From NCBI GenBank assembly GCA_963763955.1, contig CAVXQP010000010.1, forward strand, positions 197,462-261,461: a stretch of DNA of 64,000 nucleotides. Reading direction: 5' to 3'. Positions 8,558 through 15,827 of the stretch are shown one piece after another. The notes under the pieces were generated by a model that had not been told where the DNA came from, did not search any database, and was given only the letters and a program-made list of their open reading frames with translations. Source of the DNA: DASUPK01 sp963763955. Its GTDB lineage: Bacteria; Actinomycetota; Thermoleophilia; Solirubrobacterales; 70-9. The translations under genes and the position numbers were made by a program. Numbering within the stretch: position 1 is the first letter of the stretch; each line of letters opens with the position of its first letter.

Positions 8558-9226
8558 TTGCGTCGCTTCCGTTGGAAGCGGAGGCGGGCTGCGCTAGCGC
8601 TGCTGCCCGCCACTGTATTGATGGTCACAGCAGGCATCGCGAGCGCTTCGGGCGCTGTCCCGGCCCTTTCCGGGACGACTGCCGAGGCGACCGCCGCGGG
8701 CGGCCCGCCCACGGGGATCAGCCTGAGCGCCCAGAGGAACGTGATCGCTCAGCACGCCACGGCGTTCCACGGGCGAGTCACTCCGGGCGGCGGCCGGGCG
8801 GTCGTCGTCCAGGTCGGTGAGCGCAGACTCCACGCGCACACCCGGGCCGACGGCTCCTACGAGGTGCGCTGGCGCGCCTCGGGCTCCGGTGTCTATGGCG
8901 CCCGAGCCAGCGTGGAGGGCTCGGCTGTGCGCTCGCACCGATTCAGGGTCAACGCATACCGGCCGGCGGAGGCCTCCTATTACGGCCCCGGCCTCTACGG
9001 AGGCGGACTGGCCTGCGGCGGGACGCTGAGCCCGGACAAGCTGGGCGTCGCCAACAAGACGCTCCCCTGCGGCTCCAGGGTCACCCTCCGCTATCACGGC
9101 AAGACGGTCACCGTCCCCGTGATCGACAGGGGCCCCTACGCGAGCAACCGCGAGTACGACCTGACCGCCGCCACCAAGGCGAAGCTCGGGTTCCCCTCGA
9201 CGGGGACCGTGCTCACGACCCGCTAG
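8558..9226 (+). CDS. RlpA-like double-psi beta-barrel wall protein
   Basis: 222 residues from a TTG start with a purine-rich ribosome site (GGCAGGTGG) upstream; no ATG or GTG fits better. A strongly basic N-terminus and hydrophobic stretch (LALLPATVLMVTAGIASAS) form the signal peptide. Residues ~40-120 look like a beta-sandwich (HGRVTPGGGRAVVVQVG). The C-terminal ~95 residues are the RlpA-type double-psi beta-barrel: ASYYGPGLYGGGLACGG, VANKTLPCGSRVTLRYHGK, VPVIDRGPY and YDLTAATKAKLGF, with the Asp of DRGPY as in lytic members. RlpA proteins cleave or bind peptidoglycan. The c-di-AMP riboswitch directly upstream is the evident regulator. Confidence 0.85.
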   Translation: MRRFRWKRRRAALALLPATVLMVTAGIASASGAVPALSGTTAEATAAGGPPTGISLSAQRNVIAQHATAFHGRVTPGGGRAVVVQVGERRLHAHTRADGSYEVRWRASGSGVYGARASVEGSAVRSHRFRVNAYRPAEASYYGPGLYGGGLACGGTLSPDKLGVANKTLPCGSRVTLRYHGKTVTVPVIDRGPYASNREYDLTAATKAKLGFPSTGTVLTTR

Positions 9227-9242
9227 TAGATGCGAGGCGCGT

Positions 9243-9276
9243 GCGAGGGCGCGCCGACAGGCGCGACCCGTTTCAT
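9243..9276 (-). repeat. Hairpin repeat, copy B (between rlpA and dinB stops)
   Basis: On the minus strand: AAACGGGT-CGCGCC-TGTC-GGCGCG-CCCTCGC. The stem is GGG/CCC plus CGCGCC/GGCGCG with a single bulged T. It lies between the convergent stops of the RlpA-like gene and dinB. On the plus strand the hairpin is followed by GTTTC, a poor U-tract, so it could be a weak terminator for rlpA. Confidence 0.65.
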
Positions 9277-9283
9277 GCGGGCG

Positions 9284-10372
9284 TCAGCCGAAGAGCAACC
9301 CGTTTGATGCAGGCCGGGCTGGTGCGGGGGCTTCGTCGCTCTCCGCCAGCCCGGCCATGCCGACCCCCACGAGCCTGACCGGCACCTGGGGATCAAAGCG
9401 GTCGAGCAGCTCCCTGGCCGTCGCGACGACCGCCTCCGGATCGCAGGTGTGATCGGCAAGGGTCCTCGAGCGAGTGTAGGTCTTGAAGGGACGCAGCCGG
9501 ATCTTCAGCGTCACCGTGCGGCCCTTGCGCTTGTTCGACGCGAGGCTCTCGCACACGGAGCGGCCGAGGCGCTCGACGGTCTCATAGAGGACACCGCGGT
9601 CGGTGACGTCCTGGGGGAAGGTGGTTTCGCGGCTCTCCGATTTGCGCGACCGTTCCTCGTTCAGCGTGGAGCTGCCGACCCCGTTCGCTCGCGCTCGTAG
9701 GCCACGGCCGTGGTTCGGACCGAAGGCCCGCTCGAGGGTCTGCTCATCGGTCTCGGCGAGTTCGGCGACCGTCCCCACACCGACCGTCCGCAGGCGCTCG
9801 AACGTCTTCGGACCCACACCCGGAAGCAAGGAGGCAGGCTTCTCGCCGACCGTGTGGAGCCAGTTGTCGTGGTCGAGGACGAAGAACCCGTCCGGCTTCT
9901 CGAGATCGGAGGCGATCTTGGCCATCAGCTTGTTGGGCGCCAGGCCTATGGAGCAGACCAGGTGGGTGACCTCCTTGATCCGCCGCTTGATCTCCTGGGC
10001 GCGCGCCTGGGGCACGGGAGAGCCCGAGAGATCGACGTAGGCCTCGTCGAGGCCCACCACCTCGACCTCATCGCTGAACCCGCGCAGGGTCTCCATCACC
10101 TTGATCGAGCCGCGCTTGTAGAGCTGCATGTCGACTGGGAGGACGGCGAGCTCGGGGCAGCGTCGGCGCGCGGTCACCATCGGGAGCGCGGAGTGAACGC
10201 CGTACTTGCGCGCCTCGTACGAGGCGGTGGTGACCACACCGCGGGGACCGTCGTAGGCGACCACCACCGGCTTGCCGCGGAGCCCGGGATGTCGCAGCAT
10301 CTCGATCGACACGTAGAAAGCATCCATGTCGACGTGGGCGATCACCTGCGACCGATGGAGACTAGGCCGCAA
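9284..10372 (-). CDS. dinB: DNA polymerase IV (Y-family)
   Basis: 362 residues, a normal DinB length. The palm motif HVDMDAFYVSIE (catalytic Asp 15 and 17), YEARKYGVHSALPM, and GLDEAYVDLSG with the second acidic pair are all present, followed by the helix-hairpin-helix segment LPGVGPKTFERLRTVGVGTVAEL and the little-finger domain (SRKSESRETTFPQDVT). The C-terminal GLLFG resembles a clamp-binding tail. Role: error-prone translesion synthesis. The last eight codons coincide with a diverged copy of the hairpin repeat, so this tail may have been shaped by the repeat. I saw no convincing SOS operator upstream. Confidence 0.95.
   Translation of the reverse strand: MRPSLHRSQVIAHVDMDAFYVSIEMLRHPGLRGKPVVVAYDGPRGVVTTASYEARKYGVHSALPMVTARRRCPELAVLPVDMQLYKRGSIKVMETLRGFSDEVEVVGLDEAYVDLSGSPVPQARAQEIKRRIKEVTHLVCSIGLAPNKLMAKIASDLEKPDGFFVLDHDNWLHTVGEKPASLLPGVGPKTFERLRTVGVGTVAELAETDEQTLERAFGPNHGRGLRARANGVGSSTLNEERSRKSESRETTFPQDVTDRGVLYETVERLGRSVCESLASNKRKGRTVTLKIRLRPFKTYTRSRTLADHTCDPEAVVATARELLDRFDPQVPVRLVGVGMAGLAESDEAPAPARPASNGLLFG
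9286..9309 (-). repeat. Hairpin repeat, diverged half-copy at the dinB 3' end
   Basis: On the minus strand TCAAACGGGTTGCTCTTCGG shares the AAACGGGT-GCTC core with the other copies but lacks a matching 3' arm. It encodes the last residues of DinB (SNGLLFG). It closely resembles the half-copy at 12394, which spans another stop codon. Confidence 0.45.
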
Positions 10373-10402
10373 CCCCGACGGAGACCGCTATGTTCAGAGG
10401 CG

Positions 10403-10690
10403 GTGGCGAACTCAGAGGCCAAGAACCTCGAGGCGATCTCGCGGGCGATCGACCAGCACAACTCGAACTGCCCGTTCCCCGCCAGCGAGGTCCGCATGAA
10501 CCCCTTCGAGTGCGAGCGGCTCGGCTGGGAGGAGATCCGGGGCCTGCCGATCGTCGCCGACCCCGAGCTCGGCACCGGCGCCTTCCGCATCATCTGCTCT
10601 CGCGACCAGGAGGGCGAGGGGATCGAGGAGGCCGAGGCGCTGGGGATCCCAATCGAGGTCGCCGTGCCCAGCGAGAAGCCTCCCGCCTGA
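10403..10690 (+). CDS. Conserved-looking small protein of unknown function
   Basis: 95 residues from GTG at 10403; no domain recognised. Third codon positions are strongly G/C in this frame, supporting real coding. The middle contains NCPFPASEVRMNPFECERLGWEEI and the C-terminal half ends a strand with FRIICSRDQEGEGIEEAEALGIPIEV, giving three cysteines spread over the chain without a metal-site spacing I can name. It is divergent from dinB (30 bases apart) and its stop abuts that of the CnoX-like gene. No signal peptide or membrane segment, so probably cytosolic. Confidence 0.6.
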   Translation: MANSEAKNLEAISRAIDQHNSNCPFPASEVRMNPFECERLGWEEIRGLPIVADPELGTGAFRIICSRDQEGEGIEEAEALGIPIEVAVPSEKPPA

Positions 10691-11449
10691 TCAGTTCAGC
10701 GCGGCCGCCAGACGGCGGCGGTGCTCGCGAGCGAGCGGGTGGTCCGCGCCCAGCTCGGTGAAGATCGCGACCATCACCCGGCGCAGCTGATCCTTGCGCT
10801 GCGCGTCCTGCTCCGACGCGAGGACGCCCTGCAGCTGCTCGAGAGCCTCGCCGGGATCGCCGTCGTCCCAGGCCGCGAACGCCAGCTGAAGCTCGTCGGC
10901 GCCGGCGCCGTTGGCCGACGCTGAGAGCTGGGCCCGCGCCGCCAGCCCGTCGGCGACGAAGTCGTGTGGGAAGGGCTTCAGCACCTCCAGCGCCTCCTCG
11001 TCCTCGCCCCGGCTCAGCAGGAGGCGGCTCAGGCCGATCGCCGCCTGGGCATGGCCGGGGTCCAGCTCGAGCGCCTTGCGCAGCGACTCCTCGTCCCCGG
11101 ACTCGGCGAGGCGGTCCGCTTCGGAGGGGACGATCTCGTTGAGGAAGGCCTCGATCCGGGCGGGAGGCACGGCGCCGATGAACTCGGCCACGACCTCGCC
11201 GTCCTTGAAGGCCTTGACCGCCGGGATGCTGGCGATCTCGTACTTCATCGCGACGTTGGGGTTACGGTCGGTGTCGAGCTTGGCGAGCTCGATCTCGCCG
11301 TTCCGCGCGTTCACGGCCTGCTCGAGCGCCGGCCCCAGCGTGCGGCACGGGCCGCACCACTCGGCCCAGAAGTCGACGACCACCGGCACCTGCTTGGAGC
11401 GCTCGATGACCTTCGCCTGGAAGTCCTGCTCGCTGACGTCGCTGATCAC
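10691..11449 (-). CDS. CnoX/YbbN-like thioredoxin with TPR-type C-terminal half
   Basis: 252 residues from GTG at 11449. Residues 1-110 are a thioredoxin domain with WCGPC (C32, C35) and the cis-Pro loop as IASIPAVKAF. Residues ~115-250 are helical repeats (EADRLAESGDEESLRKALELDPGHAQAAIGLSRLLL ...) typical of YbbN/CnoX, proteins that act as redox-responsive holdase chaperones. Unlike E. coli CnoX, which has SXXC, the full CXXC is kept, so oxidoreductase activity is plausible. The start overlaps the upstream hydrolase stop by four bases (GTGA), indicating translational coupling. Confidence 0.85.
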   Translation of the reverse strand: MISDVSEQDFQAKVIERSKQVPVVVDFWAEWCGPCRTLGPALEQAVNARNGEIELAKLDTDRNPNVAMKYEIASIPAVKAFKDGEVVAEFIGAVPPARIEAFLNEIVPSEADRLAESGDEESLRKALELDPGHAQAAIGLSRLLLSRGEDEEALEVLKPFPHDFVADGLAARAQLSASANGAGADELQLAFAAWDDGDPGEALEQLQGVLASEQDAQRKDQLRRVMVAIFTELGADHPLAREHRRRLAAALN

Positions 11450-12391
11450 GTCTCTGAGCTTAGAGCGGCCGGCTCGCGGGCCTCGGCGGCGCTCAGGTGA
11501 CGCCGCAGGAAGTGGAGCTGGTCGGCGATCGAGCGCTCGCGCCATTCGCCGACGTAGATGTCGTAGTGCAGGCAGGGGTACTCGCGGACCTCGACACGGC
11601 CCTTGGCGCGCCAGGCAGCCGCGCGCGCGGCGGCCGGTGGAGCAACCGAGTCCCGGTCGGCGATCAGCACGAGGATCGGAGAGCGAAGCTTGTCCATCCG
11701 GGTGATCGCCCGGTTGGTCCACTCGGCGAAGGCGGCGCGACCCGTGACCTCATTGCGCCAGCTCGGCCCGGCGATCGCTCGCATCCCGGGCTCGGACTCC
11801 TCGCTGGTCATCGCCGCCAGCTCGCCGGGGCGACCGACGGTGGCGAGCATGAGCGGCTCCTCTCCGCGGCGCATCCGCAGCGCATCCTTGATGCCGACGA
11901 GCGTGACGCGCAGCTGCTGGCCGAGGCCGGCGTACTTGCCGATCTCTCTCAGGGTGCGCACGCCGTCGAGGTCCGGCGTCTGGGAGATCACAGCCGCGAT
12001 TCGCGAGTCGTCTGCGCCCACGTAGACCACGTGGCCGCCCGACCAGGAGGTCCCCCAGAGCACGATCCGCTCGGGATCGACGCCATCGAGGCCGCGGGCG
12101 AACTCGACGGCGGCCGCGTAGTCCTCGCGATGCCGGGCGGGCCAGGCGAGCTGGCGCGGCTCCCCGGTCGACTCCCCGAAGCAGCGGTAGTCGAAGAGCA
12201 ACACGTCGAGGCCGGCACCGGCGAACGCCTCAGCGAACGGGAGCAGTCCCGAGTCCTTGGTCGCGCCGAGGCCGTGGGCCATGACGACACAGGGCCGCCC
12301 GCCCTCACCCGCGAAGCGCGTCGCCCTCGCCGGTCAGGTGCCAGGCGGCGCAGCTCTCCCCATGGCTCGGGAAGAAGACGTCGGCGACCAT
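11446..12391 (-). CDS. Alpha/beta hydrolase, interrupted by a one-base insertion
   Basis: The continuous part starts at an internal ATG (12282) and holds the fold: MAHGLGATKD (oxyanion region), the nucleophile elbow GTSWSG, the late acid in LIADRDSVAPP and the catalytic His in CLHYDIYVGEW. Homologous sequence continues upstream in another frame from an ATG at 12391: MVADVFFPSHGESCAAWHL, then GEGDA. The two halves join (…GDA-FAGEGGRPCVVMAHG) if one G of the plus strand near 12316 is removed. Full length would be about 314 residues. It begins two bases after the FMO stop and overlaps the CnoX start. Either an assembly indel or a young pseudogene; the substrate is unknown. Confidence 0.75.
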
Positions 12392-12393
12392 CG

Positions 12394-12432
12394 TCAAACG
12401 GGTTGCTCCTCGGCTTCGCCTCGGCGCACCCT
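12394..12432 (+). repeat. Hairpin repeat, diverged copy at the FMO 3' end
   Basis: On the plus strand TCAAACGGGTTGCTCC is followed after a longer loop by GGCGCACCC, so GGGT/ACCC, GC/GC and CC/GG can still pair. It spans the stop codon of the FMO gene, encoded on the opposite strand. It shares its first 16 bases almost exactly with the half-copy at dinB. Confidence 0.45.
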
Positions 12433-13812
12433 CCCATCAGCTGCGGCGGCCTCCGCCGTCACGACGCGCCCGGCGAGCTTTGGCGCCATTCCGCGGGCGG
12501 CGCGCTCACGGCCCGCCGGGATCTCCCTGGTCCAGATGTCGTGCTCGTACGTGTACCACTCGATCTCCATGGTGTGCCTGGGCCGATCGGAGAAGGTCGC
12601 GGTGTGGATCGCATCGTCGCGGCGGATCGTCTCCTCCATCTCCGCGATGGAGGGGAGGGCGTAGTCGCCGCCGACATAGCGCGCGACCAGCTTCGACTGC
12701 AGCTCGACGAAGGGGAAGAGGGTCGGGATCGCCTGGGCGAACCCGATCAGGGCCAGGTCGTCGATGCCCGGAGAGAAGATCCGCTTGTAGAGCGGCAGCC
12801 GGTTGTCCGGAGCCGAGAGGAGCTCGGGATCGAAGAAGGGGAAGGTGATCTTGTAGCCGGTTGCGTAGATGATCACGTCGATCTGCTCGACGCTGCCGTC
12901 CTCGAAGCGGACGCTGTCGCCCTCGAGCCGCTCGACGTTCGGCTTGGCGACGGCGTCGCCCGATCCCAGCCGCAGGAGGAGCTCGCTGGAGACGGTCGGG
13001 TGCGCCTCCAGGAAGTTGTGGTTGGGGTGGGGGAGGCCGAAGTCCTCCATGCGCCCGGAGGCCAGCCGCGGCAGGATCCGCGCCACCCGGCGTTGGAGTG
13101 AGAGCGGCAGCCGGGGGTTCACCTTGACCAGGGTGTCGGTCGGCCTGCCCAGGAAGTACTTGGGCATCACCCAGGCGCCGCTGCGGGTGGAGATGAAGAC
13201 CTTCTCCGCCACGCCCTTGCGCGAGAGCTCCGAGGTGATGTCGACGCCGCTGTTCCCGATCCCGACCACCAGGACGCGCTTGCCGTAGAGATCGAGGGGA
13301 TCGTCGGGCCCGATGTAGTGGTGGGCGTGGATCGACTCGCCGTCGAAGTCGCCCGGGAAGTCGGGGAAGCGCGGGTCCCAGTGATGGCCGTTGCCGACGA
13401 CGAGGAAGTCGAATTCCTCCGTCGACCCGTCTCCGAGACGGACGCTCCAGCCGCCCGACGGCTTCCGCTCGGCGTGCTCCACCGGGGTCTCGAACCGGAT
13501 CCGGTCACGGAGGGAGAAGGCGTCGGCGTAGCGGTGCAGATAGCCCAGGATCTGGGCGTGGTGGGGATAGTCCGGATACTCGTCGGGACCCATCGGCATG
13601 TCGCGGAAGGAGACGCCGTCTCGCGAGGTGTCGATATGGAGCGACTGGTAGGCCGACGAGCGCCCGTTGGGATTGCCGAAGTACCAGTTGCCCCCGATGT
13701 CGTCGCTCGCCTCGAAGCAGGTATAGGGGAGACCCCAGTCCGAGAACGCCTTGCCGGCGGTCAGGCCGCTGATGCCGGCGCCGATCACGCAGGTGGTGGG
13801 CTTGGCGGGCAT
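12394..13812 (-). CDS. Flavin-containing monooxygenase (class B)
   Basis: 472 residues. FAD-binding GAGISG (11-16), then GGNWYFGNPNGRSSAYQSLHIDTS as in FMOs; the class signature FxGxxxHxxxY is present as FDGESIHAHHY, and the NADPH-binding Rossmann motif as VVGIGNSGVD. The ATG-type start of the third motif (IIYATGYKITFPFF) is also kept. Such enzymes use NADPH and O2 to oxygenate N or S atoms or insert oxygen next to ketones. It is first in a tight row with the hydrolase and CnoX-like genes on the same strand; a Baeyer-Villiger oxygenase followed by an esterase-type hydrolase would make biochemical sense but is only inference. Confidence 0.9.
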   Translation of the reverse strand: MPAKPTTCVIGAGISGLTAGKAFSDWGLPYTCFEASDDIGGNWYFGNPNGRSSAYQSLHIDTSRDGVSFRDMPMGPDEYPDYPHHAQILGYLHRYADAFSLRDRIRFETPVEHAERKPSGGWSVRLGDGSTEEFDFLVVGNGHHWDPRFPDFPGDFDGESIHAHHYIGPDDPLDLYGKRVLVVGIGNSGVDITSELSRKGVAEKVFISTRSGAWVMPKYFLGRPTDTLVKVNPRLPLSLQRRVARILPRLASGRMEDFGLPHPNHNFLEAHPTVSSELLLRLGSGDAVAKPNVERLEGDSVRFEDGSVEQIDVIIYATGYKITFPFFDPELLSAPDNRLPLYKRIFSPGIDDLALIGFAQAIPTLFPFVELQSKLVARYVGGDYALPSIAEMEETIRRDDAIHTATFSDRPRHTMEIEWYTYEHDIWTREIPAGRERAARGMAPKLAGRVVTAEAAAADGRVRRGEAEEQPV

Positions 13813-13857
13813 GAGCGCCCGGGAGTCTAGGGAACTGGCTGGCTGGCCAAATCCGGC

Positions 13858-14604
13858 TCAGACGTCGGAGGACACGTTGATCCCGAGGTTGTTGAGGAGG
13901 TCCTGCGCCCAGTGGTTGAAGGTGTTGAACCAGCCGGTCAGGATCGCCACGCCGAAGGCGATCAGGATGAGGCCGCCGATCGCCATGATCACGGGGTAGT
14001 GGCGCTTGATGACGGCGAACGCGGTGGTCATCCTGGTGAACGCCACCGAGGTGAGCAGGAAGGGGATCGCCAGACCGGCCGAGTAGACGGCCAGCAGGAA
14101 GGCGCCATGCGCAGCCGAGCCGGAAACCGCCGCGGCCCCGAGGATGGCGGCGAGCGTGGGACCGATGCACGGCGTCCAGGCGATGCCGAAGGCGGCCCCC
14201 GCGATCAGCGGTCCGCCGGTACCGGCGCGCTCCAGCAGCCCCTCGACGTGCCACTCGCGGTTGAGCTGAGGGATGAACAGGGCGCTGACGAAGAAGAGCC
14301 CCATGGCGATGATCAGCCAGCCGGCGATCTTGTCGAGGAGGAGCTGGTGCTGCTGCAGGGCGCTGCCGATGCCGGTCGCACCGAGGCCGAGCAGGATGAA
14401 GATCACCGAGAAGCTCGAGACGAAGAGGAGGCTGGGGACGATCACCCGCCGCCAGTTCGCCTTCTCCAGGTCGGCCGCCGCCACCCCGGTGACGGCAGAG
14501 AGATAGCCCGGGACCAGCGGCAGCACGCAGGGCGAGAGAAACGAGACCATGCCGGCGGCCAGGGCCGTCAGGACTCCGACACCCGACGCTGGATCGCTGC
14601 TCAT
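13858..14604 (-). CDS. ccdA: CcdA-family cytochrome c biogenesis / thiol transport protein
   Basis: 248 residues from ATG at 14604, with six hydrophobic helices. The first carries MVSFLSPCVLPLVPGYL and the fourth GIAWTPCIGPTLAAIL, the paired Pro-Cys-Pro-like signatures of CcdA/DsbD transmembrane domains; these two cysteines shuttle electrons from cytosolic thioredoxin outward. Roles are reduction of apocytochrome c or of outside thioredoxin-like partners. No resA/ccsB genes are adjacent. It may balance the VKOR-DsbA oxidative pair encoded 9 kb away, which is inference. The FMO gene starts 45 bases beyond its stop in the same direction. Confidence 0.9.
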   Translation of the reverse strand: MSSDPASGVGVLTALAAGMVSFLSPCVLPLVPGYLSAVTGVAAADLEKANWRRVIVPSLLFVSSFSVIFILLGLGATGIGSALQQHQLLLDKIAGWLIIAMGLFFVSALFIPQLNREWHVEGLLERAGTGGPLIAGAAFGIAWTPCIGPTLAAILGAAAVSGSAAHGAFLLAVYSAGLAIPFLLTSVAFTRMTTAFAVIKRHYPVIMAIGGLILIAFGVAILTGWFNTFNHWAQDLLNNLGINVSSDV

Positions 14605-14689
14605 CTTGGGGATTCTGGCGCACGCGCCGCCCGGCGGACGTACTCCCAGTCGTAGTGCCTGACTACCGTGTTTTGTACGGAGTGTTTCT

Positions 14690-14846
14690 GCGGATGGAAA
14701 CGGATGTCCCGCAATACGGGCCTGCGTAGGCTTGGGCTTCATCCGGATCCCCGGCCAACTGCACCCTTTAACAGGCGTCCAGCACGTTGGCCAACCCGGC
14801 GAGGCGGCCTTCATCCCCCTGGGGTCGCCTCGCCGGGCCTTTTTTC
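14690..14846 (+). ncRNA. Candidate structured noncoding RNA ending in an intrinsic terminator
   Basis: No gene lies in 14605-14900, yet the plus strand shows consecutive helices: GGA/TCC plus CGGATG/CATCCG (14696-14706 with 14740-14750) enclosing CCCG-CAATA-CGGG and CCT-GCGT-AGG; then GGCCAAC/GTTGGCC (14753-14759 with 14786-14792); then a 12-bp terminator stem and TTTTTT. The terminator points rightwards, while both flanking genes (ccdA, DUF72) are on the minus strand, so it should end a plus-strand transcript starting near 14.65-14.69 kb. I do not recognise it as 6S, SRP, tmRNA, RNase P, 6C or a known riboswitch. The exact 5' end is unknown. Confidence 0.45.
14795..14845 (+). terminator. Strong rho-independent terminator
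   Basis: Perfect 12-bp stem CCCGGCGAGGCG / CGCCTCGCCGGG with a 19-base loop, followed by CC and six T residues on the plus strand. The minus strand has no U-tract after the stem, so it is directional and ends a rightward transcript, presumably the candidate RNA at 14690-14846. Confidence 0.85.
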
Positions 14847-14900
14847 GGGCCTCTTGTTGGGATCATACGGCGCGAGAGTAAATGAGGCCGGGCCGGCCGC

Positions 14901-15791
14901 CTACGGCTCCGGCCCTGGGTCCTGCCCGAGGATGCTCCGCAGGGAACGGGCGGCCTTCGGGGCGAGCTCTCGCGCGTTGTTGTTGAACATCACGTGCACC
15001 TGCTCGGCTTCCTGCTCGAGCGCGGTGGCGCGCTCGTCGATCTCCTCCAGCTCCTTCTTCGAGTAGTCGTAGTCGAAGCGCTCGGCGACGCTGCGGCCGT
15101 GAAGGTAGCCCTCGGTGTTCCGCCCGTGGCAGCGCATGTAGGCCAAGGAGTCGTTGGTGACCGCGTCGATCGGGGGGAAGATCGGGACGTGGTCGCCGGG
15201 CGGGGTATCGACGCAGACGAAGACGGCCTCGTGTGCCGAGAGCCAGTCGAGGACGCCCTCGAAGCGCTTGGGCGAGGCCCAGCTCCGCCGGCGGAATTCG
15301 ACGGCGACCGGGACGGGGGCCAGCCCGTCGATCACCGGGGCCAGCTCGTCGAGCTCGTTGCGGCGCGGGTCGAAGGCCGGGGTGAGCTGCAGCAGGTATG
15401 ACCCGAGCTTCCCCGCCTCCGCGAGCGGCTGCATCGCCTCCGCCGTCCGCCGCACCATCTCGTCGAGCAGCGGCCGGTCGAGCAGCACCCGTCCGCGCTC
15501 GTTCGTCTCCACCTCGTCCCGGAGGTCAGGGGGCAGCTCCTTGAGCTGGGCGGCGTGGTGGGAGAGGAGACGGTGGAGCTTGACGTCGAAGCTGAACCGC
15601 TCCGGCGTTCTCTTCGCCCAGCCCTCCACCGTCGAGATCGCGGGGATCGCATAGAAGCTCGAGTTCAGCTCGACGGCATCGAAGCGTTCAGCGTAGAAGT
15701 CCAGCCGGTCCTTGGCCGCCAATCCCTTCGGATACCAGTACTCGACGAAGCCGGGGTCCGACCAGCTCGAGGTGCCGACGATGATCGTCAC
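14901..15791 (-). CDS. DUF72 (YecE-like) family protein, first copy
   Basis: 296 residues. TIM-barrel-like DUF72 signatures are clear: VGTSSWSDPGFVEYWYPKG at the start, FDAVELNSSFYAIP, RFSFDVKLHRLLSHH, VAVEFRRRSW, and near the C-terminus YMRCHGRNTEGYLHG with VMFNNNARELAPKAARSL. The biochemical role of DUF72 is unknown; a link to nucleic-acid metabolism has been suggested from fold resemblance. It starts 36 bases from the divergent topoisomerase IB gene, and a second DUF72 gene lies at 19720. The two copies differ clearly (this one is about 54 residues longer), so they are paralogues rather than a recent duplication. Confidence 0.9.
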   Translation of the reverse strand: MTIIVGTSSWSDPGFVEYWYPKGLAAKDRLDFYAERFDAVELNSSFYAIPAISTVEGWAKRTPERFSFDVKLHRLLSHHAAQLKELPPDLRDEVETNERGRVLLDRPLLDEMVRRTAEAMQPLAEAGKLGSYLLQLTPAFDPRRNELDELAPVIDGLAPVPVAVEFRRRSWASPKRFEGVLDWLSAHEAVFVCVDTPPGDHVPIFPPIDAVTNDSLAYMRCHGRNTEGYLHGRSVAERFDYDYSKKELEEIDERATALEQEAEQVHVMFNNNARELAPKAARSLRSILGQDPGPEP

Positions 15792-15827
15792 GCGCTAACT
15801 ATCGCTCTCGCGGGGTATTGGTGGCCC

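Noticed and set aside
14650..14850. tRNA, SRP RNA, 6S RNA or tmRNA in the ccdA-DUF72 gap
   Set aside because: No T-loop motif, CCA-adjacent acceptor stem, SRP tetraloop signature or tag frame is present.
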